Below are positions 1-12,830 of a stretch of DNA of 64,000 bases, piece after piece. The position numbers were made by a program, and so were the translations under genes. The notes beneath the pieces are model-generated. The model did not search any database. It saw nothing but the letters and a program-made list of their open reading frames with translations, and was not told the DNA's origin. The stretch spans positions 339,947,346 to 340,011,345 of the forward strand of contig NC_066585.1 of the NCBI RefSeq assembly GCF_024323335.1. Direction: 5' to 3'. Each line of letters opens with the position of its first letter. Positions within the stretch are counted from its first letter, which is position 1. Source of the stretch: Lathyrus oleraceus. Taxonomy: Eukaryota > Streptophyta > Magnoliopsida > Fabales > Fabaceae.

Positions 1-1266
1 AACCTTCTCTGCTCGCAACTGATCTCTCTCCTTCTTCATCTCAAGGAACTCCTCCATGCTGACAGAAGAACGTGGCCCCTCAATCAATGGACACCAAGGA
101 TCACCCCCAGGAAATGGTAGATGCGTGAGCTCAATCCTCTTTCTGAGCCAATCATTAAACAGAGGAAAAGACCTATTATTAACCCTACCAAAAGGAACCT
201 TGCCCTTTGTCTGAATGTTACGCCATGCCCTAGACACTTGCCTCAACCGTGTTAGATTACCCTCAGCCGGGAAATAGAAAGACTCCTGAATCTCGCGCTC
301 GAGAGGAGGAACCTCCATAGCAAACCCCATCTGTCTCCTAAGAAGCGTCGGGTTGTGATTAATGCAACCCTGAACTCCTATGAGAGGCACATTGGGAAAA
401 CTCCCACAACTGTAGATGAAATCTCGTCCGGCCACACCATTGTGAGTCCAAGCTATGTCCTTGGCTCGCAAACCCATCAGCTTGGTCGCCCACTTAACCG
501 TGTAGTCCTGAAGAACAAAAGCAAAGGCACCTCTGGAAGGCAAATACCCCATGAACCACTTGTATAACAACTGAGCACAACATCTGATCAATCCCCCACG
601 CTGCTTCTCGTTCCGATTATGGACCGAGTAATAAACATCCCCAACCAAGGTAGGAATAGAGTTCCTCTAAGCAAACAACCTGATGGCATTAATATCCACA
701 AAAATCTTCTGATTAGGGAATAGGATGATCCCATAAATGCTGACAGCAATCAAAGCACAAACGACCCTCTAGTTACCCACACTAGCATGCTCCTTGGCTT
801 TAGCCTCCAAGAAACTCAGATGAAAACCGGGCAACTTTCCCTTCTCCTTCAAACCCCCCTTAGTCACTTCTGGGCTCAAATAAAGAGCACGAGAGATCTC
901 AGCAATATCAGGTTCCCCCTTAGTGGCATAGAAAGGAATTTGATCTCTGATCTGAATACCCAGGATGCTAGCATAGTACTCCATCAAAGGTCCCAACAAG
1001 TAATCCGGGAGCACAAAGCATCTCAAACCCGGGTCATAAAACTGGAAAAGAGTATGGATGGCACTCCTATCACTGTCTGTGAGCCTGAAAACCAACTTCA
1101 GAATACCCCCATAAGCCTCACGGAACATCCCCACATGGTCAGGTGTAATCAATGCTATCATATCCTTCAGTACATCAATCTCTGGGTCAAAGAAACTGTA
1201 GACAACATCATCTTTCAAGCCAGTCCTCATATCTGAAACAAAGAAGTCTCTCAACCAGGATCTCAA
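1..1266 (-). pseudogene. Ogre-type ORF1 (DUF7745-like), broken
   Basis: This is the first open reading frame of an Ogre-type Ty3/gypsy retrotransposon, which lies upstream of gag in that lineage; its function is not established. The reading frame runs from about 1266 to the window edge at 1 and so is partial. Residues such as FQFYDPGLRCFVLPDYLLGP resemble the plant DUF7745 family (recognised from memory). Two in-frame TAG codons, at 769-771 and 667-669, interrupt an otherwise continuous frame, and there is a TGA at 1267-1269 directly upstream with no ATG in this frame, so the true start is unclear (a frameshift near the start is possible). The primer site and LTR to its right, in the same orientation, support the assignment. 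Gag and pol would lie outside the window to the left. Confidence 0.75.
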
Positions 1267-2264
1267 TCAAGAATGTCCCCTGCATATGGATAAACATGAG
1301 TTAGATGCAGATAAATGCAAAATAGGAATGATGCTGATGTATGAATGCAATGCAGTGTGCCATCCTCCAAGTCATCTGAACATCTGTACTGAGTTACGGT
1401 CTCTGAACTGATCACAACCATCTGAGGTATTGAGCAACCATAAATCCAACTCAGGAGTTCCGAAATAAACGGAACCTGAAGATATATCACCATCATCACT
1501 AGAAAACCACTGATCTGATATCAACACAATCATCTGTACCAACCCAGGGAATCCTGAAATAAACGGATCCCCACTGATAAATACCACGGACAGAACTCTA
1601 GCGTCTCGGAAATAAATCCATAAATCTAACTTATAAATAGGACCCAGATCAAGAACTGAACCATTAGTCACCATCAAAGTCACCATCAGAACATGCATCT
1701 GTAAGAATCAAACCCTCCCCTCACAGGTGAATTCTAACAAGGTCATCCTAAGGCGGATAATGGTCTCGACAATCGGGCAAAGATACTCAACGGGTTTGCC
1801 CTTTCGGGTGTGCCGTTGCAGCTCTCTTAAGATCATCTAAACCAAAGATCCGGGAAAGAACGGTCACCGAAGTCAATAGCTCAAAAAAGGTAACCCAACC
1901 AAAGTGGACTACTCCACCCGGAAGGACTCTCTCAGATGAACCTCGTCCGGCTTGTGGTATGTCACGTCGCAACAACATGGTGATCCAACATGTGAGGAAA
2001 CGTGAGACCACACTAATCCTAGGTGTATACCCGGGCCTGGGTTTTAGCCCCACTCAGAACACCCACCCCAAATCAGAGGAACCAACCTGTACAGAATCCA
2101 GCATAATGATAATATGATGCATGCAAACATTTATGCAAATATATACACAACAATAGTGATCATAAATGCAATAAATAAAGCAGCACAAGCAACTAAAACT
2201 ATCCTAGAGAGCGCTAGGATTGACTCGCTTAGGGAAAATGGACCAGCAAAAGGTCAACTTCGAA
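1267..2264 (-). other. Ogre-type 5' leader, non-coding
   Basis: This is about 1 kb between the primer site and ORF1 of the Ogre-type element. Only short, unrecognisable frames are present. I see no cellular gene here. Confidence 0.6.
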
Positions 2265-2283
2265 GTCCCCAGCAGAGTCGCCA
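2265..2283 (-). other. Primer binding site, tRNA-Arg type
   Basis: Read on the minus strand this is TGGCGACTCTGCTGGGGAC, the primer site typical of legume Ogre elements (complementary to a tRNA-Arg 3' end, from memory). It sits 2 bases inside the CA end of the LTR, which is the usual spacing. Confidence 0.85.
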
Positions 2284-2815
2284 GCTGTCGCAACGCGAAA
2301 AACAACCGGCGGGAAAAAGAAACAAACAGAGCCGCCACCGTGCGTTATTTATCCCAAAGGAGAGAACGGAAACGCTCGAAGTAAACCTGGAAAGGGAATG
2401 GTCTTACGACCGGAGATTGCAAGGATCGGGAGTCGGTTACGCAAGGGGAAGGTATTAGCACCCCTCACGTCCGTCGTACTCGATGGGATCCACGCTCAAA
2501 AGAATAGAATAAAGTTGCTAAATAAACTGCTCAAAGAATGCACGCACACATGGAATAAAACACAGGTGAAAGACGGAGGAAGGTAACTCGGCAGGATGTC
2601 GCATCCTGGTCCTACGTAGTTTGTCAGAAACAAACATCAGAGTTAACGTAGTTCGGGGAAATGGGAAACAGGCTCGCTAGGATATCACATCCTATGCCTA
2701 CGTATCTCATCTGGAATGAGAATCAGAGCTACCGTAGTTCGGCTAACGCACGCCGAAACAAAACACACACCAAAGACGCTGAGACGTCAAAGCAAACACA
2801 CAAATGGAAACAGAC

Positions 2816-2965
2816 TGCCAATGGCTGGTCTTACGTCCGACTCCGAACAAAAGAAACACAAACAGGAAACCGAATGCCAATGGCTGGACTTACATCAGAC
2901 TCCAAACACACAACAAATAGGAAATGGAATGTCAATCGCTGGTCTTACATCCAACTCCTAACACA
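2816..2965. repeat. Short tandem repeat in Ogre LTR
   Basis: Three diverged copies of a unit of about 55-59 bp start at 2816, 2875 and 2930. Each has the core TGCCAATGGCTGG or a variant followed by a TTAC-rich stretch. Confidence 0.7.
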
Positions 2966-3300
2966 CACAAAAAGGTTATCAAACAGACAAACTAATAGGG
3001 AGTCTGGAACTCGAGCCTAATAGTTGTCAAGCAAACACACACAAAAAAAGAAAAGGTTGCCCGGAGAGATCTCGCACGATCTCCTTCCTAATAGGGAGAC
3101 TGACTCGAGACCGGGAAATAACAAACTAATAGGGAGACTGACTCGAGCCTAAAAGTTATCATGCAATCCACAATAATCCTAGGTTGAGGTATCTGAACAG
3201 AACCTAACTCGCACAGGCAGCAAGTCAAGCAAACAGTAAATAAACAGCAAGTAAACATCGTAGGTGAACCGGTATCACACACTATATGCAAACAAGCGGC

Positions 3301-3403
3301 TCATACAAGGCTGGGCTTTAGTCAAGGGGTCATATCAACCTCGACAAACAAGCCAACTGGAAGGGGTATCATACAAGGCTGGGCTTTAGTCAAGGGGTCA
3401 TAT
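3301..3403. repeat. 35-bp direct repeat, 68 bp apart
   Basis: A 35-bp stretch starting TCATACAAGGCTGGG occurs at 3301 and again at 3369 with no differences seen. Confidence 0.8.
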
Positions 3404-6400
3404 TAACCACTGACATAGACCGTCAGGGTAAGCAGATGAAAAGGTAATGAGGGTTGGACCTCATAGCTCTTATCCCTGGCCTGGGAGAGCTTCATTCAAT
3501 GAAAGTGTGGGAGTCCAGAATGTGGGACTCTACTCCAATTGACCGACTCTATATACAAGATTTTGGGGGTTTATTCAAAATGCATCAGCACGTAGTGCGA
3601 GCAAGATGAAAGACTCAACTGAATAGTAGGGGATGGATTGCACATCCCTTTTATTTGCCAATGCCTCTTCACTTAGGAGGTCTTTGAATTATATGGCACA
3701 AAGATAAACAAGCACAAACATTGCCTCTTAAGGAGGGCTTCAGACAGGTGCCTGCCAACATAACATGACAGGTCTTCCAGACTACATGGAGAATAGGAAA
3801 TTACCTAAGTGGTATGCCAACCACAAGCAAAGCAACTCAAACAATGAGTTAAAGCGGCTAAAGTACCTGTAAGAAGAGCTAAACAATCAGTACTATGATC
3901 AGACAAAACAATCAGAAAGTCCAACAGTGAGACAACCAATCATCAGACAACATCAATACAAGGCATGAGATGCAAGCAAACTAAATTAGTTCATCATCCA
4001 CAAGACCTACAAAACATCAAGGTTAGTCAACCAAAATAACTTGTATCTCAAGTGATGAGATCATATCAACCAATGTGGCTAATTGCTTGAAACCTGAAGC
4101 ACAAAGTCCAAAGGATGAGAACAAACCACTAGCTCAAAGGCTAGGGTCAAAGGTGGGGCAAAAAGTCAAAACAGAACTTGATATTCAACATGAAGCAACT
4201 ACATTCACTCAAGAACATGTCCTAAAAAGGACCAAATCAAAATCATTAAGCAAAGTCATGTAGTGAGCAAGAGAAGGCAAATACAATCTCAAAGCATTCA
4301 AATGATCATCAAGAATCAAAATTCCATATCAAAACAGAAATGAATCAAATAATTCTGGAAATTTTCATGTGCACACAACATGTCTAATACAATCATCATG
4401 CCAAAAATCATAAATAGAGGAGCTCATTTGACATGGATATGAAAATGCACAAGCTAGACATCCAATCGTGTGACACAAATTGTCACACCTAAAGTACATG
4501 TGTACCAAATAGTGAAGACAATAGCAAAAAATGCCAAATAAAATCACACAAATCCATCAACATGTTAAGAATCACCATGCAAAATTTCATGGCAATTGGA
4601 GCATTATTGAGCATTTCATGATAGAAAGAATGAGGCAATGTTACAAATGCACACATGCTCACATAATCAACCACAATTCAAATTCCAGAAATGATAAAAT
4701 CCTAAAATCAACACCAAAAAATTGTAGACATACTAAGGATCATGTAGCAAAAAAACTGGAATTAATTGAATCATTTTTCAATTTGATATGCATTTTTGAA
4801 GTTGGCAAAAATATTTGAAGTAAAATGAACAAGACATACATTGAAATGGAGGGAAAAGCAAAAGAATGAATTAATTTGAAAAAGTGGCGTAGGCAGGAAT
4901 CGAAGGGAGTACGCGCGCTGAACCCGACAAACCCTAGCATGTGGTACGCGTATGGTACACGTATGGTACGTGGTGGTTTCCACCGTCTTCTTCGCGAAGA
5001 CGGCGGAGCTACAATGTACGTGCTTCAATTTTTTTTCCAGAAATAGGAAAATTGTACATCATCAGAAAGCTCATGCTACGTACATTACAGATCAATCAAT
5101 AACTAAACCTAATTCATCACCAATCTTGAGAATCGATCAAAAACATTTATGAACATCAAACTTCAATTCAACATATCTCAACCATTTCTCAACCAAATTC
5201 CATGAAATTTATATCAGATTGATCAGCAAGAGAAGAACTACAGGATCATGCGCATAAAATCAACAATTAAGAGGATCGAAAAACCTACCTCTTGAAGAGC
5301 AGTTGCTGAAATCTATGGATTCAAGGCCTTGCAAGCTGCAGATCTACTCTTGAGATGATGTCTTGAAGCTTTATGCAATAATTGAGGCTTGAAGAGGCTT
5401 GAATCTTGCTCAAATCCGAACTTCCATGCTTGTGTTCTTGAACTTGCACCACACAAATCTTGTCCAAATTTGACGATCCAACGCTTGATCTACACTAAAT
5501 CAATACCAGAGAACAAGAATATGGAAGAAAATCAAAGGCTTATGTGGAAGAAATTTGAATTATGAATGAGAGAAATTTTGGAGGGAAGAAGAATTTAGAT
5601 CTTGAAATGGTGAATCCCCCCAAAATTCTGTTATAATTTACTATTTATATGCCATGTTAATTACTCTGAAATCAAAATTAGGCTTGTGCTAATCATGATT
5701 AGTGAAAATTGAAATGCCTTGCCAAAAATGAATAATGGACTTGTATGGGCATGCACCACATGAATAGTAGCATGCAAATGCTCACATTCACTTAAAACCA
5801 TCTCATAAACATAATGCAAGTGGAATTTTACTCATGTGATGCACCAAATTTGAATTTCTCAATTTCCCTCCAAAATGCACTTGAATTAGCACATGATCAT
5901 ATGATGAAATTTCATGCAATGCCATGAATGATTTGGAAAATATATGTCATGAGGAGCAAAGTGCAAAAAGAGGCCCTCAATTTGGAGCTTTGGTTCAAAA
6001 GTTATGGCCTTTTGAAGTTTCAAGCACACTTGGCAATGATTTGATCATATCTCCTCAACCATTCATCATAAATTCATGATCTTGGACTTTTTGGAAATGG
6101 GAGAGAGAGATCTTCAAATTTCATGTTGGACAAAATTTCATTTGAAGCTTCTTTGATGATGTAAGATCAAGTTGAATTTGAACCAAAATCTTTCCATTTT
6201 TGGAAACTTTCAATTACAGGTCACTTTCCATTTCTGGAAACTTTTGCCATGACCTCAAATTCTTCAAGATATATATTTGTAATGACAAATGAACCTCTTT
6301 TGAACATGAATGAGATATCGAAACTCATTTCTCCCCCTCCTAGTCCTCAGTTGACTTTCTATTGACTTTTATGGTTGACAGATGACTTAGAAGTGCTCTG

Positions 6401-7485
6401 ATCAGCTTGAGCCTCAACCACTTGAGGAATTGGCTCCAAAATGAAACCCTAGCTTACACAAGCTCAAAATAATGATCATATGATCCCCATATCAATAGAA
6501 TGCCTCATGTCTTTGAGAAACCCTGACTGAAAGAATGCAATTGATCAGGGTTGACCAGAGGTCAAAATTCTAATCCCAAGGAACCTGAGCATGAATTCTG
6601 AAACCTTTGATAAGGACATAACCATGATGATGATGATGTACCCTTGCAATCAAGATAATGCTCAACCTCCTTGAAAAACCAAGAAAACCCTAATTGAAAC
6701 ACAAACCCTCAGATGGTTGGAGATCAAATTCAATAAGACCCTCAGGCTTGAACCACACAACTTCTCCATCTCTGACAAAACCTTAGAGGATGACATGTCT
6801 TATTTTCACATGATATGCGACATGAAAATGCCTAATGTCCTAAAACATGAAATGCAATATGCTAAACTAGTCCCAAGAAGAGGACGGCAAATTTTGAGGT
6901 GTTACACTTGCTTGGAAGAAAAATAGTGAAAAACAAAATTGAGTTGTGAAGGTTTCAAATGAGAAACAAGTGGAACGAAGTTGAGATGTTTGAATAGCTT
7001 GTACAGTGAATGTCTCTTTTGCGTCGGCAAGTTCGTTTTCAATGGCTTTAGATATGACCCTTGTTTGTAAACCTGACCAAGCTACAACCGGAAAAGACCT
7101 TAGTGATCTTCGTGCTTCTGCATTTTCATTTATAATTGTTAGACATTGTATGAATTGAATTGACTTTTGCATTGTTTGTTGGAGAGTGAAATTGTCCCCG
7201 CGGTTGCAAACGCGTAATTTCTTCAATCCTTATTCGAAGAGGAGAGATAGGGTGATTCATTCAGGATAACATTGTTGTGGATTGATACATGTTTTGCATT
7301 GCTATAAGGCTTTAGTTCTTGTGTATTGTGTTATTCTAACCATTGGGAACTTGTGTCTTGTTGATTCTCTTGTGTTTGAGCCATTTTATCCGATTTCGGA
7401 GAAATCTTTTTCTTTAAGCAAATCCTCTTGTCCTTCAAGAGGCATACTTTGCTTGAGGGCAAGCAAGAATCTAGTTGGGGAGAGT

Positions 7486-8945
7486 TGTTAGATGCCCAAG
7501 TTTGCTTATTTGAGCTATCAAATGTGGGCATCTTTCACTCCTTTTTGTCGAAAAAGTGTTTGAAACCGCCCTTGCTTTTGTTGATTTGCAATACTATGTG
7601 AAATGATCTTGGTACCTTTAATTTATGTGTTATTGTGCAGGAATTAAGCATGAAAGAGTAGAAAACTAAGGTACAAGAAAGATGGCAAAGGAACCAAGAA
7701 AGAAAGCAAACATAAGCAAGCTCGCTAGGCGAGTGAGGTAGCGAAGTATTCGCTAGGCGAGCACGCAGCGAGATGCCAACGAACACTCTCAGACTTGGAC
7801 AGAACCAAAAAGATCAAAACTCGCTGTGGCGAGGGAAGTAGCGAAGTATTCGCTAGGCGAGCATCCAGCGAGCAAGTAGCGAACACTTCCAGTAGCAAAA
7901 ACATCAGGACTCGCTGGAGCGAATGAGAGAAGCGAGGGCTTCGCCTAGCGAAGGATTGTTCGCCTAGCGAACAGATGCAAACTTGTCTTGGATGATTCCT
8001 CTGGACGCAAGCTCTTCTGGTGACTTATTTTGGGGCTCGCTAGGCGAACCATTCTGCTCGCCTAGCGAGCATGACAGCTCAACAACCATTTCTATAAGTA
8101 ATATGGGCTACTTTTTGGAACAAATCCTTTTTATCATCTTTTTACTTGTTTTTTGCTAGGAGGTGATTTTTATGCCCTAAAAACCCCATTTCTCATTCTT
8201 CTTCTTCTCTTGAAAATATTTTACAAAAAGAAGGTGGATTCCCATCCAATCTCGATTCTTCGACTCGGATGTTGATCAACCTTCTTCTGAAACTTGTTGT
8301 TTAAGCTACCATGAAAATGAGTAGCTAAGTCTTTCATTTTGTCAAGGTTAGATGTAGATGATCATAAGCTTTGTATGTATATGGGTTGATCTTCATTTGT
8401 AAACTCTTTGATGATGAATGTATGGTGAAAACCTTGTTTTATTGATAACTCTTTGTGTTAGTTTATTATTGAAAGGTGTTTTCCAACTCTTGACCTAGGT
8501 TTTCATCCATCCTTGTTCTTTAGATAGAGATAGTTTTGAATGAGTTTGTTCACTAAAAAGTTAAACCTAAAAGTTGTCATTTTGATAGATTGTGTGAGAA
8601 ATCAACAATGGATCAAAATGGGAAAAACCCACAATATGTGTTCGAAATAAACACATTGGGAGGATTTTGTGAATGTGTTTATCATCTAATGGAGTTTATG
8701 AGTTTTGTTTGATTGAACATATGCATGCAAAGTGATCGTCGAACCCTAACTTTGACAATCTTTCTCAAATCGTAAAACCAAAACTTTTACCGCAATTTCT
8801 TACATTTTATGCAAGCTACCGTAACCGAAAACTAAAACCCCCTTGTTACTATAAGTTAAGAACTTAACAACTGTCGAACAACGGCAATATCACATAATCC
8901 CTGTGGAGACGATAACAAATCCCGAACTCTATCCATGTTCTAATG
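7486..8945 (+). repeat. Array LTR 1
   Basis: This 1460-bp LTR starts TGTTAGATGCCC after the polypurine tract TTGGGGAGAG. Its end is mutated to TCTAATG instead of TCTAACA. At 7716-8072 it holds a cluster of short palindromes of the form CTCGC-TAG-GCGAG. Its left part matches LTR 3 best and its right part matches LTR 4 best. Confidence 0.85.
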
Positions 8946-9373
8946 TGGACAAGTATTGTAAGTCGAAGAACTTCCGAGGTAGTACAACTGCTGGTGATAC
9001 CGGGGCTGCTTATGGTCCTGGTGCTTTTTCTCAGGGGTTTGATCCTTTCCAGCAAGCTGTTTGCAATTACAATTGGGATTGGATGGCATAGACTCTGCAC
9101 GCCATGATTGATATATATGACTCTATGCACGTATTACAGTTGCAGGTATGTGACCCTTCTGGAGAGCATCCTATGATGACGCGTGAGCAGTTCCTGCAAC
9201 ATGCTAGCTGGCCTGAGGACAGGCCTGTTTTCGGAGAGGGGGAGGGTGCTGGTGCTTCTGGTGCTGATGGTTCTGGTGGCGCTGATGATGCTGCTGCTGA
9301 TGATGATGATGATGATGATGGTTCCGGTTCTGAGGCCGGTAGTGAAGAGGGTTCTAAGTCCTATGAGGACTAA
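8946..9373 (+). pseudogene. Athila-like 3' ORF fragment, copy a
   Basis: This is the C-terminal piece of a retroelement 3' reading frame (possibly the env-like or plant-transposon ORF of Athila relatives, inferred). It joins LTR 1 directly. It encodes an aromatic segment around FDPFQQAVCNYNWDW, a helical segment around MHVLQLQ and a Gly/Ser/Asp-rich acidic tail with a GAT repeat. A TAG at 9089-9091 breaks it where the third copy reads on. Confidence 0.6.
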
Positions 9374-10840
9374 GTTTTTTTTTATGTTATGTTTTTTTTT
9401 CTTGTATTTTCAGATATTTGGTATTTTGGTTATGTACTTTTTGGGGTGTTTTGTCCCCCACGCACATTTTAACATTTTGAAGTGATGGTTGTTGTTTATG
9501 TTTTAAATTATTGTGTTTTGTTTGAATTTATTTTGTTTAATAAATTTTTGGTTGTTGAGGGTCAAACCTTCTAGATTGGTTGCTCCTCAAAGAAGTATCC
9601 AATGAAGGTGCATCCGAGCTTGGATGACGATGATAAAATTAAACAAGCGAATAATGCTAAGGTACATGGTTACCCGGTTATAATTTTAGAATGCGTTAAG
9701 AACTTTACTCTTTTCGTAATTGAATATTGTTCTTTTTGCAACATAATTGAATGAATGATTCACCTAGGGCTTAGAACCACAAATTGTGAGGAAACCTCCA
9801 TTGTACACTAAAATGCTGGATTCTATCAAACTGTGTTGATTTATTTGATTCATGCTTTGTCTTTTATTATTGTGAATTTGTGGAAGCAATTAGAAATGAT
9901 CAAGGCGCTTATTTTCTTTCGAGCATAACCAGTTCCAAATACAACTTTACCGTGAGCAGAGAGTACTCGTGAACCCCTTTGAGCTTAAACAGTTGAATCT
10001 CAGCTTGAAATTAGGTGAGACGTCAAAATCTTTTTTCTTGAAACCCTGAAATTTTTGATAATTGTTCTTTTGCCGTAAAAAGTCAAGAGTATTCACTTGG
10101 GGTGAGTAAAAGATAAGTTGGGGAGAACGAAAATGAGAATCGGTAGGTGCCACAACTCTTGAATAATCGAGCAAGCATTGAAAAAAAATTAGAAAAGAGA
10201 AACATATGTTTTGTGAATACGATGTGAAAAAAAATGTAAATGAATGCTTGCTTGAAAGAAAAATAGTGAAAAACAAAATTGAGTTGTGAAATAAGAGTTG
10301 TGAAGGTTTCAAATGAGAAACAAGTGGAACGAAGTTGAGATGTGTGAATAGCTTGTACAGTGAATATCTCTTTTGCGTCGGCAAGTTCGTTTTCAATGGC
10401 TTTAGATATGACCCTTGTTTGTAAACCTGACCAAGCTACAACGCGGAAAAGACCTTAGTGATCTTCGTGCTTCTGCATTTTCATTTATAATTGTTAGACA
10501 TTGTATGAATTGAATTGACTTTTGCATTGTTTGTTGGAGAGTGAAATTGTCCCCGCGGTTGCAATCGCGTAATTTCTTCAATCCTTATTCGAAGAGGAGA
10601 GATAGGGTGATTCATTCAGGATAACATTATTGTGGATTGATACATGTTTTGCATTGCTATAAGGCTTTAGTTCTTGTGTATTATGTTATTCTAACCATTG
10701 GGAACTTGTGTCTGGTTGATTCTCTTGTGTTTGAGCCATTTTATCCGATTTCGGAGAAATCTTTTTCTTTAAGCAAATCCTCTTGTCCTTCAAGAGGCAT
10801 ACTTTGCTTGAGGGCAAGCAAGAATCTAGTTGGGGAGAGT

Positions 10841-12300
10841 TGTTAGATGCCCAAGTTTGCTTATTTGAGCTATCAAATGTGGGCATCTTTCACTCCTTTT
10901 TGTCGAAAAAGTGTTCGAAACGTCCTTGCTTTTGTTGAGTTGCAATACTATGTGAAATGATCTTGGTACCTTTAATTTGTGTGTTATTGTGCAGGAATTA
11001 GGCATGAAAGAGTAGAAAACTAAGGCACAAGAAAGATGGCAAAGGAACCAAGAAAGAAAGCAAATATAAGCAAGCTCGCTAGGCGAGTGAGGTAGCAAAG
11101 TATTCGCTAGGCGAGCACGCAGCGAGATTCCAACGAACACTCCCAGACTTGGACAGAACCAAAAAGATCAAAACTCGCTGTGGCGAGGGAAGTAGCGAAG
11201 TATTCGCTAGGCGAGCATCCAACGAGCAAGTAGCGAACACTTCCAGTAGAAAAAACATCAAGACTCGCTGGAGCGAATGAGAGAAGCGAGTGCTTCGCCA
11301 AACGAAGGATTGTTCGCCTAGCGAACAGATGCAAACTTGTCTGGGATGATTCCTCTGGACGCAGGCTCTTCTGGTGACTTATTTTGGGGCTCGCTAGGCG
11401 AACCATTTTGCTCGCCTAGCGAGCATGACAACTTAGAAACCATTTCTATAAGTAGTATGGGCTACTTTTTGGAACACTTTCTTTTTATCATCTTTTTACT
11501 TGTTTTTTGCTAGGAGGTGATTTTTGTGCCCTAAAAACCCAATTTCTCATTCTTCTTCTTCTCTTGACAATATTTTACAAAAAGAAGGTGGATTCCCATC
11601 CAATCTCGATTCTTCGACTCGGATGTTGATCAACCTTCTTCCGAAACTTATTGTTTAAGCTACCATGAAAATGAGTAGCTAAGTCTTTCATTTTGTCAAG
11701 GTTAGATGTAGATGATCATAAGCTTTGTATGTATATGGGTTGATCTTCATTTGTAAACTCTTTGATGATGAATGTATGGTGAAAACCTTGTTTTATTGAT
11801 AACTCTTTGTGTTGGTTTATTATTGAAAGGTGTTTTCCAACTCTTGACCTAGGTTTTCATCCATCCTTGTTCTTTAGCTAGAGATAGTTTTGAATGAGTT
11901 TGTTCACTAAAAATTTAAACCTAAAAGTTGTCATTTTGATAGATTGTGTGAGAAATCAACAATGGATCAAAATGGGAAAAACCCACAATTTGTGTTAGAA
12001 ATAAACACATTGGGAGGATTTTGTGAATGTGTTTATCATCTAATGGAGTTTATGAGTTTTGTTTGATTGAACATATGCATGCAAAGTGATCGTCGAACCC
12101 TAACTTTGACAATCTTTCTCAAATCGTAAAACCAAAACTTTTACCGCAATTTCTTACTTTTTATGCATGCTACCGTAACCGAAAACTAAAACCCCCTTGT
12201 TACTATAAGTTAAGAATTTATCAACTGTCGAATGGCGGAAATATCACATAATCCCTGTGGAGATGATAACAAATCCTGATACTCTATCCCTGTTCTAATA
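10841..12300 (+). repeat. Array LTR 2
   Basis: This 1460-bp LTR has the same boundaries as the other copies and ends TCTAATA. It carries private changes in the palindrome cluster (for example GATTCC at about 11125 where LTRs 1, 3 and 4 read GATGCC). Confidence 0.85.
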
Positions 12301-12830
12301 TGGACAAGTAGTGTAAGTCGAAGAACTTCCGAGGTAGTACAACTGCTGATGATACCGGGGCTGCTGATGGTCCTGGTGCTTTTTCTCAGGGGTTTGATCC
12401 TTTCCAGCAAGCTGTTTGCAATTACAATTGGGATTGGATGGCGGCGACTCAGCGCGCCATGATTGATATACATGACTCTATGCACGTATTACAGTTGCAG
12501 GTACGTGACCCTTCTGGAGAGCATCCTATGATGACGCGTGAGTAGTTCCTACAACATGCTAGCTGGCCTGAGGATATGCCTGTTTTCGGAGAGGGGACGG
12601 GTGCTGGTGCTTCTGGTGTTGATGGTTCTGGTGGCGTTGATGATGCTGATGCTGATGTTGATGATGATGATGATGATGGTTCCGGTTCTGAGGCCGGTAG
12701 TGAAGAGGGTTCTGAGGCCTATGAGGACTATGTTTTTTTTTATGTTATGTTTTATTTTCTTGTATTTTCAGATATTTGGTATTTTGGTTATGTACTTTTT
12801 GGGGTGTTTTGTCCCCCACGCACATTTTAA
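12300..12830 (+). pseudogene. Athila-like 3' ORF fragment, copy b
   Basis: This is the same fragment as copy a. Its ATG lies at the LTR junction (12300-12302), but codon 4 is TAG and a second TAG occurs near 12543. The normal TAA after the acidic tail is changed to TAT, so the frame runs on to about 12830. It is non-functional as read. Confidence 0.6.

Larger units (their letters stand above)
2286..6906 (-). mobile_element. Ogre-type 5' LTR (4.6 kb)
   Basis: Minus-strand LTR that starts TGTAACACCTC at 6906 and ends CA at 2286, next to the primer site. Its length of about 4621 bp fits Ogre LTRs, which are unusually long. The right flank begins CTTGC, and the uninterrupted copies of the neighbouring array read GAATG-CTTGC at this point (for example near 13610), so the element inserted into the first unit of that array. 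The other LTR and the second target-site copy are outside the window. The LTR contains short tandem repeats at 2816-2965 and 3301-3403. The rest is AT-rich with no gene. Confidence 0.85.

Noticed and set aside
7282..7491. A 69-codon frame repeated at 10637, 13997 and 17355
   Set aside because: It is kept because the array units are recent copies. It ends across the polypurine tract into the LTR and has no recognised domain, so I do not treat it as a gene.
8946..8956. TGGACAAGTA after each array LTR as a primer binding site
   Set aside because: It starts with TGG but matches no tRNA end I know, and it reads through as the ORF codons MDKY.
9183..9485. Met/Leu/Val-rich frame overlapping the acidic ORF (also 12538 and 15898)
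   Set aside because: It is the shifted reading of the GAT repeat in the acidic ORF.
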